64,000 bases of DNA, taken from the NCBI RefSeq assembly GCF_014641595.1, contig NZ_BMIA01000001.1:992001-1056000 (forward strand), in the 5' to 3' direction. This document shows positions 45,358 through 54,095 of this stretch, piece after piece (position 1 is the first letter of the stretch; every line of letters starts with the position of its first letter). Origin of the DNA: Dyadobacter endophyticus (GTDB lineage: Bacteria > Bacteroidota > Bacteroidia > Cytophagales > Spirosomataceae). Under the pieces are notes generated by a model that saw only the letters and a list, made by a program, of their open reading frames with translations, did not search any database and was not told the origin of the DNA. Position numbers and translations under genes: made by a program.

Positions 45358-46776
45358 CTAAACTCCGATTGCAGCTATTCGCTCTTTGAAGACCGCTTCG
45401 GCTAATTCCAGCAAGCGTAACACCCGAGAGGAAATTGAATGAACTTCTTGTTCGCTGATCTGATAGTCTGGATTGTATCTGGCCCCGAGATATGCGTCTT
45501 CCAGAAGCTCTAAAAGCCGTTCTTCATCCGGCAAACCGCCAGGAAAGATGTCATTCAGCTGGGGTGCTAATCTATGGTTAAACCTTTTAAGCGATCTGAT
45601 GGAATGCGTGCGCCGTTCGCTTCCGTAAAGCGCCATGGCAGTGCTACGAAATGTTGTTTCAGCAGCTTGTTGCAACATAAACATCGACAGCGCATACTCA
45701 CTTACTTGTTGGTAATACGCTGCTCCGTCAAAGAACCTTCGGGCTTTACTCATTCCGGCCATAAACGCTTGCCTCGACTTCTCGATCAGTTGCCTGAGGG
45801 TTTCGGGAAGCATTTTCGGTAATGGCGTAATACTCCGTTGGTATACCAGATTTTCGGTGGTACAGGCGAAAGAGAAATATACTTGACCACTGGTAAGCGC
45901 CTGATGGATATCCGACAACTTGTGAACCGAGCAACATAGCTTTTCATCACCGGCACTGAATAGCTCAACGATGGGCTGATGCTCTTTGAAGGTCTTTTGA
46001 TTATCATCGGCAAACACAATCAGCAGATCCCTGTACGGCTTCTGTTCCGTTGATTGTGGCGCAGGATGCTTGACCTCAAATATTAGTAGTGGGTCGAGCG
46101 CCGCAATTAGTAATTCTATGATTGCCTTGTCACTCGCCAGCTTCCCAAGGCGGCGTTTCTGAAATGGAATTCCTTGATCGATTCTTGAAATCAGGTAAAC
46201 GGCTTCGAGAAGTGATTCCAATAACTCGTACTGGATGATTTCAGCACATTCGCCGGTAGCTTCACAGATACTCACTTTGCTCAATCCATATTCCACCCAG
46301 TCTTCCAGAATCTCTTGCCACTGGTCATAGCCGTAAATATTAAAAACACGCTTGATCGCTAGAAGGGGCTGCTCGGTCTCAGCGAGCGACAGCCTGCGGA
46401 TCATGCCGCCATGCCGGTCGTTGAGCTCCCGGACATCCCGCATATACTGCCGATCAGCTTCAATTTGTGCATGACTGAAAGGCTGAAAATCGCTGGTATT
46501 CAAGTCGATTCCATCTTCTTCGGCAACGTCCAGCAGCAACCTACAAACCTTGATGATCTTTTGTAAATGCCTTTCCAGGCAAAGTACCGTCGACGGATCT
46601 CCTAGAAATGAAAAGGGTTTCTCGGTGGTCACGGCTTTCAGGAATTGCCACAATTCGACACGTATGAAGTCCAGATCGGTTGCCTGAAAAAATTCGGCAA
46701 CCAGACCGCGGGCATCGGCCAGCTTCTGCTCGCTTGAACCCAGGTTCTCGTTTGTTGTTAAGTTTACAGTCTCCAT
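45358..46776 (-). CDS. HEPN domain protein, element-borne
   Basis: A 472-aa protein. The C-terminal part (about 340-470) is a HEPN-like four-helix bundle: FMLQQAAETTFRSTAMALYG, RRTHSIRSLKRFNH (an R...H pattern) and LEDAYLGARYNPDYQ. The middle part (about 240-330) contains DLLIVFADDNQ and resembles a degenerate nucleotidyltransferase-like module. The N-terminal third is helical and unassigned. HEPN proteins are often RNases in defence or toxin systems. ATG 46776 was preferred to TTG 46797. It is divergent from an XRE regulator across a palindromic operator. Confidence 0.7.
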   Translation of the reverse strand: METVNLTTNENLGSSEQKLADARGLVAEFFQATDLDFIRVELWQFLKAVTTEKPFSFLGDPSTVLCLERHLQKIIKVCRLLLDVAEEDGIDLNTSDFQPFSHAQIEADRQYMRDVRELNDRHGGMIRRLSLAETEQPLLAIKRVFNIYGYDQWQEILEDWVEYGLSKVSICEATGECAEIIQYELLESLLEAVYLISRIDQGIPFQKRRLGKLASDKAIIELLIAALDPLLIFEVKHPAPQSTEQKPYRDLLIVFADDNQKTFKEHQPIVELFSAGDEKLCCSVHKLSDIHQALTSGQVYFSFACTTENLVYQRSITPLPKMLPETLRQLIEKSRQAFMAGMSKARRFFDGAAYYQQVSEYALSMFMLQQAAETTFRSTAMALYGSERRTHSIRSLKRFNHRLAPQLNDIFPGGLPDEERLLELLEDAYLGARYNPDYQISEQEVHSISSRVLRLLELAEAVFKERIAAIGV

Positions 46777-46844
46777 AGGCTTCTCTTTTTTTGGCAAAAA
46801 AGAGGCAGCGGATGAACGTACCGAACCACAACAAGTTGTATACT

Positions 46845-46860
46845 ACCAATGGTCATTGGT
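46845..46860. promoter_or_regulatory. Palindromic operator between HEPN and XRE genes
   Basis: ACCAATG GT CATTGGT is a perfect 7-bp inverted repeat with a 2-nt centre. A second small palindrome, ACAAGTTGT, lies at 46831-46839. The position between the divergent genes fits autoregulation by the XRE protein. Confidence 0.6.
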
Positions 46861-46916
46861 AAAACACTTTCTCTTGCCTGTTGACCTTAGCGCAGATATT
46901 TCCTTTATTTGTAACC

Positions 46917-47318
46917 ATGAGCACAGCAACAAAACCCAATCATATTGGTCATAAGATCTCCCGCATCCGCGAATTACGCGGACTGAAGCAGGAGTTCGTG
47001 GCACACGAACTGAAGGTTAGCCAACAAACGGTGTCGAAGATCGAACAGAGTGAAACTGTTGATCAAGAATTGCTCGAACAGATCGGTAAGATCCTGGGCG
47101 TTCCTGCGGAAGGAATCAAAAATTTTAGCGAAGACGCTGTGTTTAACATCATCGGCAATACAGTTAACAACCATGATAATGGTTCACTGTTCAATTATTT
47201 CCCCACATTCAACCCGATAGATAAGTTGGTTGAACTTTTCGAGGAAAACAAAAAGCTCTATGAGAGACTACTCGAAAGCGAGCGAGAAAAAGTTGAGCTA
47301 CTTAGAAGCATGCAATAA
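46917..47318 (+). CDS. XRE-family regulator
   Basis: A 133-aa protein with an N-terminal HTH_3 domain (GHKISRIRELRGLKQEFVAHEL, then VSQQTVSKIEQSE) at about 8-65 and a C-terminal coiled coil (DKLVELFEENKKLYERLLESEREKVELL). The last part is a dimer- or partner-binding helix. ATG 46917 was chosen from the family start. It probably represses the divergent HEPN gene and itself through the palindrome at 46845. A strong hairpin follows its stop. Confidence 0.88.
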   Translation: MSTATKPNHIGHKISRIRELRGLKQEFVAHELKVSQQTVSKIEQSETVDQELLEQIGKILGVPAEGIKNFSEDAVFNIIGNTVNNHDNGSLFNYFPTFNPIDKLVELFEENKKLYERLLESEREKVELLRSMQ

Positions 47319-47348
47319 CAAGGAAGCCGCGTCAACGCGGCTTCCTTG
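47319..47348. terminator. Bidirectional terminator
   Basis: CAAGGAAGCCGCG (47319-47331) and CGCGGCTTCCTTG (47336-47348) are perfect 13-bp arms with a 4-nt loop, between convergent genes. Confidence 0.88.
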
Positions 47349-47366
47349 TTTATAATGAGAATCTAC

Positions 47367-47825
47367 CTACTGACGTCGCTTTCTCCCGCGCGGCTTGCCT
47401 GTGTATTCAGGTTTCGGAGCCTCAGCTTCAATCGTCAGCTCAAACCCCTTCGTGGTCTGATTAAAATCAAAGGTCGAGATTTTGAAAATCAGCTTTTGAC
47501 TTTCAAAATCAACTACGCCTTTTTTCAATATAACAGCCAGCGGGATTACGTGCCCCCGGCCACTTTTCTCGAACGAAAATGTCTGATCCGAATGGGCGGC
47601 CGGAACAAGGTATACGGATTTGATTTTACGTTTTCCTTCCTGCGTACCGATTTTGAATTTGGTGGACTCTGGATCAATTCCTAGATCACGCAGTACAGTT
47701 GCCGGAAAAACAAGCTTGCCTGAGTTAGAAATGTAACCCCTCGGAAGCGACGCTGCTTTTGGCGCGGGCTTGACTTCGGGAACGTTTTCCTCTGGGGAAA
47801 AGAATTTGATAGCTTTCAGTTTCAT
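47367..47825 (-). CDS. AbrB-like / unknown element protein
   Basis: A 152-aa protein. The middle (GYISNSGKLVFPATVLRDLGIDPESTKFKIG) loosely fits a swapped-hairpin AbrB-like beta fold, and the ends are charged, finishing in a basic GRKRRQ tail that could bind DNA. I do not recognise the family with certainty. It follows the relaxase gene by 54 bp on the same strand and is probably part of the mobilization operon. Confidence 0.55.
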   Translation of the reverse strand: MKLKAIKFFSPEENVPEVKPAPKAASLPRGYISNSGKLVFPATVLRDLGIDPESTKFKIGTQEGKRKIKSVYLVPAAHSDQTFSFEKSGRGHVIPLAVILKKGVVDFESQKLIFKISTFDFNQTTKGFELTIEAEAPKPEYTGKPRGRKRRQ

Positions 47826-47879
47826 GGTGTTATGGGTTATTTTGGGCTAAAATAAGTCATTCTCCCTAGAAATTGGCAT

Positions 47880-48335
47880 TTAAATCCCAAGACCCTGCTT
47901 CTTCTGCCTTTTTTGCTGTTGCTGTAACTGCTCTTTAACCTCGATTCCGATGTTTTGAGCCAGCCGTTTTTCGATGGAAGCAAGGGAATAGCTCCGTCCT
48001 AAGTCGGAGCCCTTAATCTTGATATTTTTCCGCATATGATAGAATGCGATCCCTCTTCCAACATAAGTCTTATACCCCTGGGTTAACAATTTCGCTTTGA
48101 GCTCATCGATCAATACCACTGTATTTAGAAGCTGGTCAATAGATGATTTGAGTTTCAGATGCTGCTTGTCGGTTAGCATATTTTCAAGCTCCTGCCGCTT
48201 ATTGATTTTCATTTCTGGTGCCTGGATTAATTCAAGACGTTGTTCCATTCTGCGGCAGAATTCTCCGGTTCTGACGTAGTTATGAAAATGCTTTGAGGTG
48301 TTTTTGCCATTCGAATCAATGCGGTTTGCCACGAT
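47880..48335 (-). CDS. Relaxase, exon 2 (C-terminal part)
   Basis: Codons 131-281 of the relaxase gene plus stop, starting exactly at ATC 48335 after the group II intron. The joined protein reads ...ANVHFH|IVANRIDSNGK..., the usual continuation of a relaxase motif III. The rest is helical and basic (KINKRQELENMLTDKQ; the tail is QLQQQQKRQKKQG) and may bind the nicked strand or partners. Without splicing this part would not be translated in frame with exon 1. Confidence 0.85.
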   Translation of the reverse strand: MVANRIDSNGKNTSKHFHNYVRTGEFCRRMEQRLELIQAPEMKINKRQELENMLTDKQHLKLKSSIDQLLNTVVLIDELKAKLLTQGYKTYVGRGIAFYHMRKNIKIKGSDLGRSYSLASIEKRLAQNIGIEVKEQLQQQQKRQKKQGLGI

Positions 48336-48397
48336 GTAGGCTAAGCATCCGGCGCCTTGCCATATTACTATGGTAGTATTTCCAAATGCTCGCCTCC

Positions 48398-48431
48398 GAA
48401 CCGTACGTACACCTCTCGATGTATACGGCTC
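48398..48431 (-). ncRNA. Group II intron domain V
   Basis: Reading from 48431 to 48398 the sequence begins GAGCCGTAT and ends ACGTACGGTTC, 34 nt, the standard domain V length. The AGC catalytic triad lies in the 5' strand. The RT stop codon is 13 nt upstream, and domain VI (about 62 nt) runs on to the 3' splice site at 48336. Confidence 0.9.
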
Positions 48432-48444
48432 TCCGTCAATATTA

Positions 48445-50282
48445 TCAGTCCATTTTGCCATTGTGTATTTTCCTATGGCAGTTGAAACATACAGCCAGCG
48501 TTTTCCTGCGTCGGGCAATCATGTGTCTTTCCCAATCCTGTTTTCCTTTCAGGTCTGCGATTTTCCTGACATGGTGCATTTGCAGGTCTTCATTAGCTCC
48601 ACAAAACTCACATTGCTTGGCTTTTAATCTGTCTATCAGACTGGTGCGCTTTGCAAATATGCCGTTAGGTATCGCGTCGGCATGATTGTCAATAAATGAC
48701 TTTCGTGCGAATCCCTCATTATAGAATCTACTTTTCAGTAAGCGCCCTTTCCTGTTTTCGTATTTCACTATGAAATCCCGGCCTTCTGTGTATTTCCGAA
48801 TGATTTTCCGGGTTGAAGTCTGGTACTTACAGGCGTAGGTTTTATACATGCTGTATTCCATAATGTTGTAGAATGAGTCGATCGTACTGCTATTGTTGGC
48901 AATCGAGTAGTAATTACGCAAGCCACGTATTTCAGCATTGTACTGAGTCAGGATTTCCAGATCGTCGTTGTTTTTCATGCTAGGTCTGGATTTTGGTTTC
49001 CATACTTCTTTACCATTTCGGACCGATATGGTCATGGCATCGTAGTCGAGAAGTTTCTTTCTCATGGTGGCGTTACCTATTTCCAATTGTACCTTGGCAC
49101 CAAACGTCCGGTTCAGTATCCCGTTCTTGTTCCTTTTGGCTGCGTTGGATTTTCTTACCCATACTTCATACCCCAGGAATTTTGCAGGGGATTGGGCATT
49201 TGTGATTAAAGTTTTTTGCTCGGATAGTTCTAATTTCAACCTTTCGGACAGGTGTATCTTGAGGTCTTCTTTGACTCTTTGAGCATCCGCTTTACTCCCA
49301 ATAATGCCTACCAGGAAGTCATCTGCATATCTGACGTACTTCATTCTCCGGTAATTTTCGTCCATCGCATCGCTGCACGGCACAAGCATACGTTGCTTTT
49401 TCCACCCTTTAATTTTAGCCAACAGTTGGCTTCTTATCGCCTGATCTTGTTCAACTTTGAGCTTTCTTGCTACAAGATTCCTTGCAAACGATGTGAGTTT
49501 GGCATATTCAGAATTTAGCCTTTTGGTTTTTCCTTTGTTGAATGCGGTGATGTATTCAGCTATGTACTTATCTAGTTTGTCCAGATAAATATTGGCCAGG
49601 ATCGGGCTGATAATTCCTCCCTGTGGCGTGCCACTGTAGGTCTTGTTAAATACCCAATCCCTACATATCCCGCGTTCAAAAACTTCCTGATAAGGCGCAG
49701 GAAGCGGTCATCAGCAATACGTTCTGCTAGGATCGCTATCAGTACGTCATGATCGATGTTATCAAAGAATCCTTTAATGTCTCCCTCGATAAACCACTTC
49801 GTGCCTGTGAAGGTCTTCTGAATACTTATCAGTGCGGTGTGGCAGCTTCTCTTCGGCCGGAAACCGTGTGAGCTATCTTCAAAATAGCCCTCGTATATCG
49901 CCCCAAGAATCATTCTGATCACTTCCTGTACTAATTTGTCTCCAAAAGATGGTATTCCCAGAGGGCGCTTTTTCCCGTCTTTTTTTAGGATATACGTCCT
50001 CCTTGATGGTGCTGGCTGGTAGCTTTCATCTCTGATAGCCTCAATCAGCTGCTCAACGGTGGAAATGCTCATGCCGTCGATGGTCTTTCCATCGGAACCC
50101 TTGGTCATGTTGCCTGGGTTGGCGTACAGCTTTTGGTACGCCTGGTAGTACATTTCCTCGTTAAACATAATCCTGTAGAGCCGCTCAAACCGGTAGTTCG
50201 TTTTCTTGTTTTGCTCTGTCAGACTGTTTAACACTCTCTCTGGATTTCTCATAATGTCTCTCACATTTTCCTTCGATCGCAT
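48445..50282 (-). pseudogene. Intron-encoded RT/maturase/HNH protein, frameshifted
   Basis: A group II intron protein of about 610 aa. The N-terminal RT part has KKDGKKRPLGIPSFGDKLVQ and SSHGFRPKRSCHTAL, and FIEGDIKGFFDNIDH carries the first catalytic Asp. After LNAGYV near position 49660 one base is missing. The frame that continues correctly (YSGTPQGGIISPILANIYLD, then RYADDF with the Asp pair, maturase and an HNH domain with CEFC, HH and CFNCH) is open to 48445. Both halves are otherwise intact, so the deletion is recent or a sequencing error. Confidence 0.88.
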
Positions 50283-50816
50283 TAAAAAATATTAACTGCT
50301 TCCCTTCGCCATGTGCAGGGCTTTCCCCTGCTCGGACTACTACGGAAGCTCCGTTACCTTGCCGGATATTCAAGGACCCAAAGTCCCATAGCCACATTGT
50401 GGCATTCCGGTTTAGGTAATCCCCATTTAGACATATAGTAACATAGCTTGACAGATTGTCGGATACGATTTCCGCCCTTTACTACTTATCGTAGTTGCGC
50501 TGTACTCCGTTTTGGCTCGTGATCTTTTCATATCGGATTCGAGTAGTACAGTCCGACGTTGATAACTGTCTTCCGTCGGAGCCGTCGCATGTAACCGCTT
50601 AGGCTATCGTTCAATCAGTATGGATTTTATCCTCATATCTATCATTTTATCTCCCCATTCAGTCGCAGCCTGACAGTTGGCTGACTTATAAGTTTACCGA
50701 CATGCTACACTCCCTTTCAGGTTTCCCTTCCAGATAAGTCGGTTGATAATTGACGTCTAAACGCTTGTCAAAGAACTTGCTAATGTTCTATTTACTATAT
50801 GCCCTTATGGGCGCAC

Positions 50817-51206
50817 ATGGAAATGCACGTTAGCGGTATCTTCATGCTTGAAAACCAGCATCTGGTTCTGTTCAAACCCAAAGTCCCTGGCAAATTCGGT
50901 GGAAATTTCGGCGATCGTTTCGTTGCCGGGCTTTTCGCCTGGCGCAAAGCTAAATGACTGGTGCCACATGAATTTTTTAAGGTTCGTATTTTGCATATGA
51001 TTACTAGTAAACTGGTTGATTAAATATTCCAGGTCCAGCTTCCCGTCTACATGCATTTTTATACCCAGGTTCTGAATATAAACCAATTCCCCTCGGACAT
51101 CTTGTTCGTCCAGCCTTTGCCGCATCTTTGCGGAGACATGCTTGTCGTAGTAGCAGTATTCAATTAGCCCTTTGGCATAGCTGCCAAGGCTTGCTTTTCC
51201 AATCAT
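50817..51206 (-). CDS. Relaxase, exon 1 (N-terminal part)
   Basis: The first 130 codons of a mobilization relaxase of the Bacteroidetes MobA/BmgA type. It starts MIGKASLGSYAKGLIEYCY and ends HEDTANVHFH, the metal-binding triple-His motif III. The candidate catalytic Tyr are in the first 25 residues (YCYYDKH). Relaxases nick oriT and lead the strand into the recipient. Start and stop of the accessory gene overlap by 4 nt. Unspliced, it would read three extra codons into the intron and stop. Confidence 0.87.
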
Positions 51207-51862
51207 AACCTCATCTTTTTCAGGGTTGCATTTACAGCTTTTTCGATCTCAGCGTGAACGGAGCCTGCATCGGTTTCACCCGATTTCCAGAGAGGCGCGA
51301 GCTCTTCAAGTGGCTGCGAGTAATGGGTCTCATATTTTTGCTGCAAGTCACCGATCAGCCGGCTGGTCGCACTGCATCTTAGCAGTAGCTGATGTTTGCC
51401 TTCGGTTTCAGGTAGCATTTGAGAAAGATAAGAGGCGAGGTCATTTGACCATTCAAGCAACTCCTCGAACGCCTTCTTCATGCTGCGGATCTCAAAGCTT
51501 TCAAACACCCAAAGCGTGATAAGATCGGCGAGCAGCCGAACCCGCAGGCTACTGTGCTGCCACTGGTCTGTAAGCATCTGGTGTCCCTTGGTTTTTAGAA
51601 CTGCGAGTGATAAAACGCCGGAAAGTTGTTGGAGCACCCTGACCATCTCGGCAGTTGCCTTGGGCAGCGCCCTTTTCTGCGGCCTTTTAAAAGGCACATC
51701 AAGCGCCAGGGCTAAGAAATATTGACTGGCGGAAAGCCCGCTTTTTTCAATGAGCTCATTAATCTGTCTTTTCTGATCAGCACTTACCCAGACTGAAAAG
51801 TGTTCCCGTTTGGCAGTACCTTTTTCCTTGGGCGGTCTGCCTTTTTGTTTCTGATTTTCCAT
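51203..51862 (-). CDS. MobC-like relaxosome accessory protein
   Basis: A 219-aa protein with a basic N-terminus (KQKGRPPKEKGTAKRE) and a ribbon-helix-helix region (HFSVWVSADQKRQINELIEKSGLSASQYFLALAL), the fold of relaxosome accessory proteins. A long helical C-terminus follows. It probably binds oriT and helps the relaxase, whose ATG overlaps its stop by 4 nt. ATG 51862 was chosen: the longer frame up to 51991 would translate a palindromic DNA element. Confidence 0.8.
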   Translation of the reverse strand: MENQKQKGRPPKEKGTAKREHFSVWVSADQKRQINELIEKSGLSASQYFLALALDVPFKRPQKRALPKATAEMVRVLQQLSGVLSLAVLKTKGHQMLTDQWQHSSLRVRLLADLITLWVFESFEIRSMKKAFEELLEWSNDLASYLSQMLPETEGKHQLLLRCSATSRLIGDLQQKYETHYSQPLEELAPLWKSGETDAGSVHAEIEKAVNATLKKMRL

Positions 51863-51913
51863 GTGTCTTTTTTGATTAGCTATGAGCCGGAAGGCGAATA
51901 GCAGGGGTCCAGG

Positions 51914-51989
51914 GGTTTTCCCATGGCCAGCTCCCGCCGGGGAGTCGCTTTTCGCGACGTACCGGCGATAGCTGGCTGTGGAGAAAACC
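51914..51989. repeat. Imperfect 27-28 bp inverted repeat, candidate oriT part
   Basis: The arm 51914-51940 (starting GGTTTTCCCATGG) pairs with 51962-51989 (ending GAGAAAACC) with few mismatches. A small inner stem GTCGC/GCGAC (51944-51948 and 51954-51958) fills the loop. It lies just upstream of the mob genes. Confidence 0.65.
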
Positions 51990-52060
51990 ACCGCGCAGGA
52001 TCTTTCCTGACCGTTTCTGGCTCAATTTTCCTTTTAAATGATTTTTCTGGATTACTTTTT

Positions 52061-52128
52061 GACTCTTTGGAGCACTTTCTGACTCTTAATACCCCTTAAA
52101 GACTCCTTTGGTGCGCATTTAGACCTTT
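52061..52128. repeat. Four short iterons spaced 20-21 bp
   Basis: GACTCTT at 52061 and 52081, GACTCCT at 52101 and GACCTTT at 52122 recur at 20, 20 and 21 bp, about two helical turns, each preceded by a T/A-rich CTT(T). They lie between the 176-aa membrane protein gene and the palindrome before the mob genes. Regular phasing suggests a row of protein-binding sites. Confidence 0.65.
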
Positions 52129-52144
52129 CTGTATCGCTTTTGGA

Positions 52145-52675
52145 TCAATTTTTCCTCTGCAAAGGCACTTTGACCAATTTTCGTCGCGAGTCGAATTCGT
52201 AAGACTTGCCGAATACATATTTGCCGCGTTTCGACGGCGAAAGAATGAGATACTCGATGCCACCTGACGTTTCCGTCTCGCCTTCGCGGATCAGGGCCAC
52301 ATAGTCCGGTGCATTTTTGTAAGCTGAAACGAAGTCCTCGATCCGCTGGTAATCCACATACGTAGACATGTATACGTAGTATAAGATTCCCAGAACAAGT
52401 GCAGTAATTGAATACGGCAATCCCTTACCTAGGCCATGGATGAAAGCTTCCCAAATCGAGTTGAATTGGACCGTCTTGACAGATTCCCTGATCTTATCAT
52501 TTAGCTTTTTGTTCTCATCCAGGACTGCCCGGAGCTGGTTATCCATGTTTTGAAACTGGGCCTGGTTGTCCAGCAGAATGACTGCCGACCAATCGTCCAT
52601 CTCGATTTCGTACCTTGCCAGGTAGTCCGCTTTGATCCTGGCCAGGGTTTGTTTGGTGACCTGCTGGCTAGACAT
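52145..52675 (-). CDS. Element membrane protein of unknown function
   Basis: A 176-aa protein. An N-terminal helical part (TLARIKADYLARYEIEMDD; then a coiled coil NQAQFQNMDNQLRAVLDENKKL) precedes one membrane segment (GLPYSITALVLGILYYVYM, about 92-110) and a C-terminal domain rich in strands. ATG 52675 overlaps the ParA-like gene by 8 nt, so the two are coupled. Its role in transfer or maintenance is unknown. Confidence 0.65.
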   Translation of the reverse strand: MSSQQVTKQTLARIKADYLARYEIEMDDWSAVILLDNQAQFQNMDNQLRAVLDENKKLNDKIRESVKTVQFNSIWEAFIHGLGKGLPYSITALVLGILYYVYMSTYVDYQRIEDFVSAYKNAPDYVALIREGETETSGGIEYLILSPSKRGKYVFGKSYEFDSRRKLVKVPLQRKN

Positions 52676-53366
52676 CGGCAAAATTGATTTGTAGTTCTCT
52701 TTGAAGTCTTAGTCTCGGCCCAATGGTGTAGGTATCTAGCGCCAAGCCTTTACGGATGCCTGTCAGGATTTCTGCTCCGAGAAATGACTCAGGCTCGAAA
52801 TCTCCAAACCTGCGAAAAGCCAGGCCTGAGTCCTTGCAGTTTTCCCTTAGTTCCTGGGTCAGATGTGGAAATTTGCGAAAGGTGGCCATACTTTGCCAGA
52901 CGACGATTTCAAAGTCTGTTTTAATAAGATCGAACATTCTTAGCAAATAATCGATGGACGGATTGTAGGCACCTCCGCCGCCTATGACGATATGAAACGT
53001 GATTTCAAAACCCAGCCCCTCAGCAAAAGCTTTGAGAGGGATGTCGTATTCAATTAATGCTGGAAGCTGTTCACTTTCGGGAGCGCCAAAATCAAAATAG
53101 GCGTCGTCGAAATCTTCCTTCGCGAGGCTTTGTAAATAGGCCAGCAAATTATCACGGATCAAAAGGCCTTTCTCGTCTAGTAGGCTGGCAACATCGGATT
53201 GATCCTGATGGACGAATTTCAGCTGACGTGTACTGGTCTGCGTTGAGGCGTCCACATCAATGAACAGGCACCTGGGATCTTGGTAGTGTTTGAGGGCAAA
53301 CAGGTACATCAGAATGGATTTTCCTACGCCTCCCTTGGCTTGCACTATGAAATGTAAGTTTTTCAT
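52668..53366 (-). CDS. ParA/MinD-like ATPase
   Basis: A 232-aa P-loop ATPase. It has the deviant Walker A KGGVGKS (residues 11-17) and the second motif LFIDVDAST. The rest is divergent from standard ParA, with long insertions, as usual for ATPases of Bacteroidetes mobile elements that accompany relaxases. It may help position the element or the relaxosome. It is coupled to the membrane protein gene downstream and preceded by a small basic protein gene. Confidence 0.85.
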   Translation of the reverse strand: MKNLHFIVQAKGGVGKSILMYLFALKHYQDPRCLFIDVDASTQTSTRQLKFVHQDQSDVASLLDEKGLLIRDNLLAYLQSLAKEDFDDAYFDFGAPESEQLPALIEYDIPLKAFAEGLGFEITFHIVIGGGGAYNPSIDYLLRMFDLIKTDFEIVVWQSMATFRKFPHLTQELRENCKDSGLAFRRFGDFEPESFLGAEILTGIRKGLALDTYTIGPRLRLQRELQINFADV

Positions 53367-53369
53367 TTG

Positions 53370-53696
53370 TTAATATTTTTTAGATGGTTTAACATATGGC
53401 TCAGGCTCAGAGCGGGGGAATTTCATTGCCGCTTTGGGCTGGGCCTCAGCTTCCGGCTTCTCACTTTTTTGAACTGGCATCTGCTGATCACCCCACTTTT
53501 TCATTTTAGCGCGGATGTATTTGACATCATACAGCGACACTGCTACGATAGAAAGTTTTTCGTTAATCACGTCCACAAGAAACCTGGCTGACATATTGGA
53601 AGCAAACAGGTCTCGATACAGCTCAAAAAGCATCCGCTTGCGCTTGGGGTCCTTCCGCTCACAAAGCTTTAGGACCAACTCCTTGGTTATCTCCAT
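53370..53696 (-). CDS. Small element protein, unknown
   Basis: A 108-aa protein. The first 75 residues are helical (ITKELVLKLCERKDPKRKRMLFELY), and the tail is Pro/Lys-rich and disordered (KSEKPEAEAQPKAAMKFPR). ATG 53696 was preferred to the in-frame TTG at 53735. It lies 4 bp after the HTH gene and 3 bp before the ParA-like gene, thus inside one operon. I do not recognise a family. Confidence 0.55.
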   Translation of the reverse strand: MEITKELVLKLCERKDPKRKRMLFELYRDLFASNMSARFLVDVINEKLSIVAVSLYDVKYIRAKMKKWGDQQMPVQKSEKPEAEAQPKAAMKFPRSEPEPYVKPSKKY

Positions 53697-53700
53697 AGCG

Positions 53701-53997
53701 TCAATGATTAAGCTTGCGACGTTTCTGGGATTCAATCCTGTGATACCAGTGCCAGAGGACTGTCTCAGAGAAATACAGTTTTCCTGCTTGGCGGATAAAT
53801 GGAAGATGTCCCTTGGCGCAATGATAGTAAAGCTTCTGTGCAGAGACTGTTTTCAACATCCGCTTTGCCTCATGTACATCGACGAGACGATCAGAGTTGA
53901 CCGCAGGATCGGAGCGAATTGTTACAGGGGCTACGTCCTGTACGGTGGAGGTAGCGTCTGGATTGTGGATGCACGAATCCGGAGTTCTCTTTTTCAT
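53701..53997 (-). CDS. Excisionase-like HTH protein (second copy)
   Basis: A 98-aa protein whose C-terminal half is a MerR-like HTH_17: RLVDVHEAKRMLKTVSAQKLYYH then IRQAGKLYFSETVLWHWY. The N-terminal half is polar and likely disordered. ATG 53997 was chosen over TTG 54030. It may regulate the parA-membrane protein-mob genes that follow, or act with the integrase. Confidence 0.7.
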   Translation of the reverse strand: MKKRTPDSCIHNPDATSTVQDVAPVTIRSDPAVNSDRLVDVHEAKRMLKTVSAQKLYYHCAKGHLPFIRQAGKLYFSETVLWHWYHRIESQKRRKLNH

Positions 53998-54095
53998 TTT
54001 GCCTTTCTGTTTGATAAAACATGCTGGCAAAATTCAGAGTCAAGTGCCAGGAATTCCTTCCTGTGATTCGACCGGGAACGAAAAGAAGTTTTTAT

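Larger units (their letters stand above)
48336..50816 (-). mobile_element. Group II intron inserted in the relaxase gene
   Basis: A 2,481-nt intron. The 5' end reads GTGCG (from 50816), matching the GUGYG consensus. The 3' end reads ...CCTAC (48336), matching AY. Domain V is a canonical 34-nt hairpin with an AGC triad, and an intron-encoded reverse transcriptase lies in domain IV. About 530 nt of ribozyme precede the protein gene. Removing it restores a relaxase reading frame in phase 0. The protein gene is frameshifted, so splicing may need help in trans. Confidence 0.92.

Noticed and set aside
47536..47544. CAGCGGGAT match to the tRNA-Lys 3' end, possible attR
   Set aside because: Only nine bases match, the T-loop part is absent, and it lies inside a coding gene.
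51863..51991. 43-residue N-terminal extension of the MobC-like protein
   Set aside because: It would translate the arms of the palindrome, and the family starts at the basic region before the ribbon-helix-helix domain.
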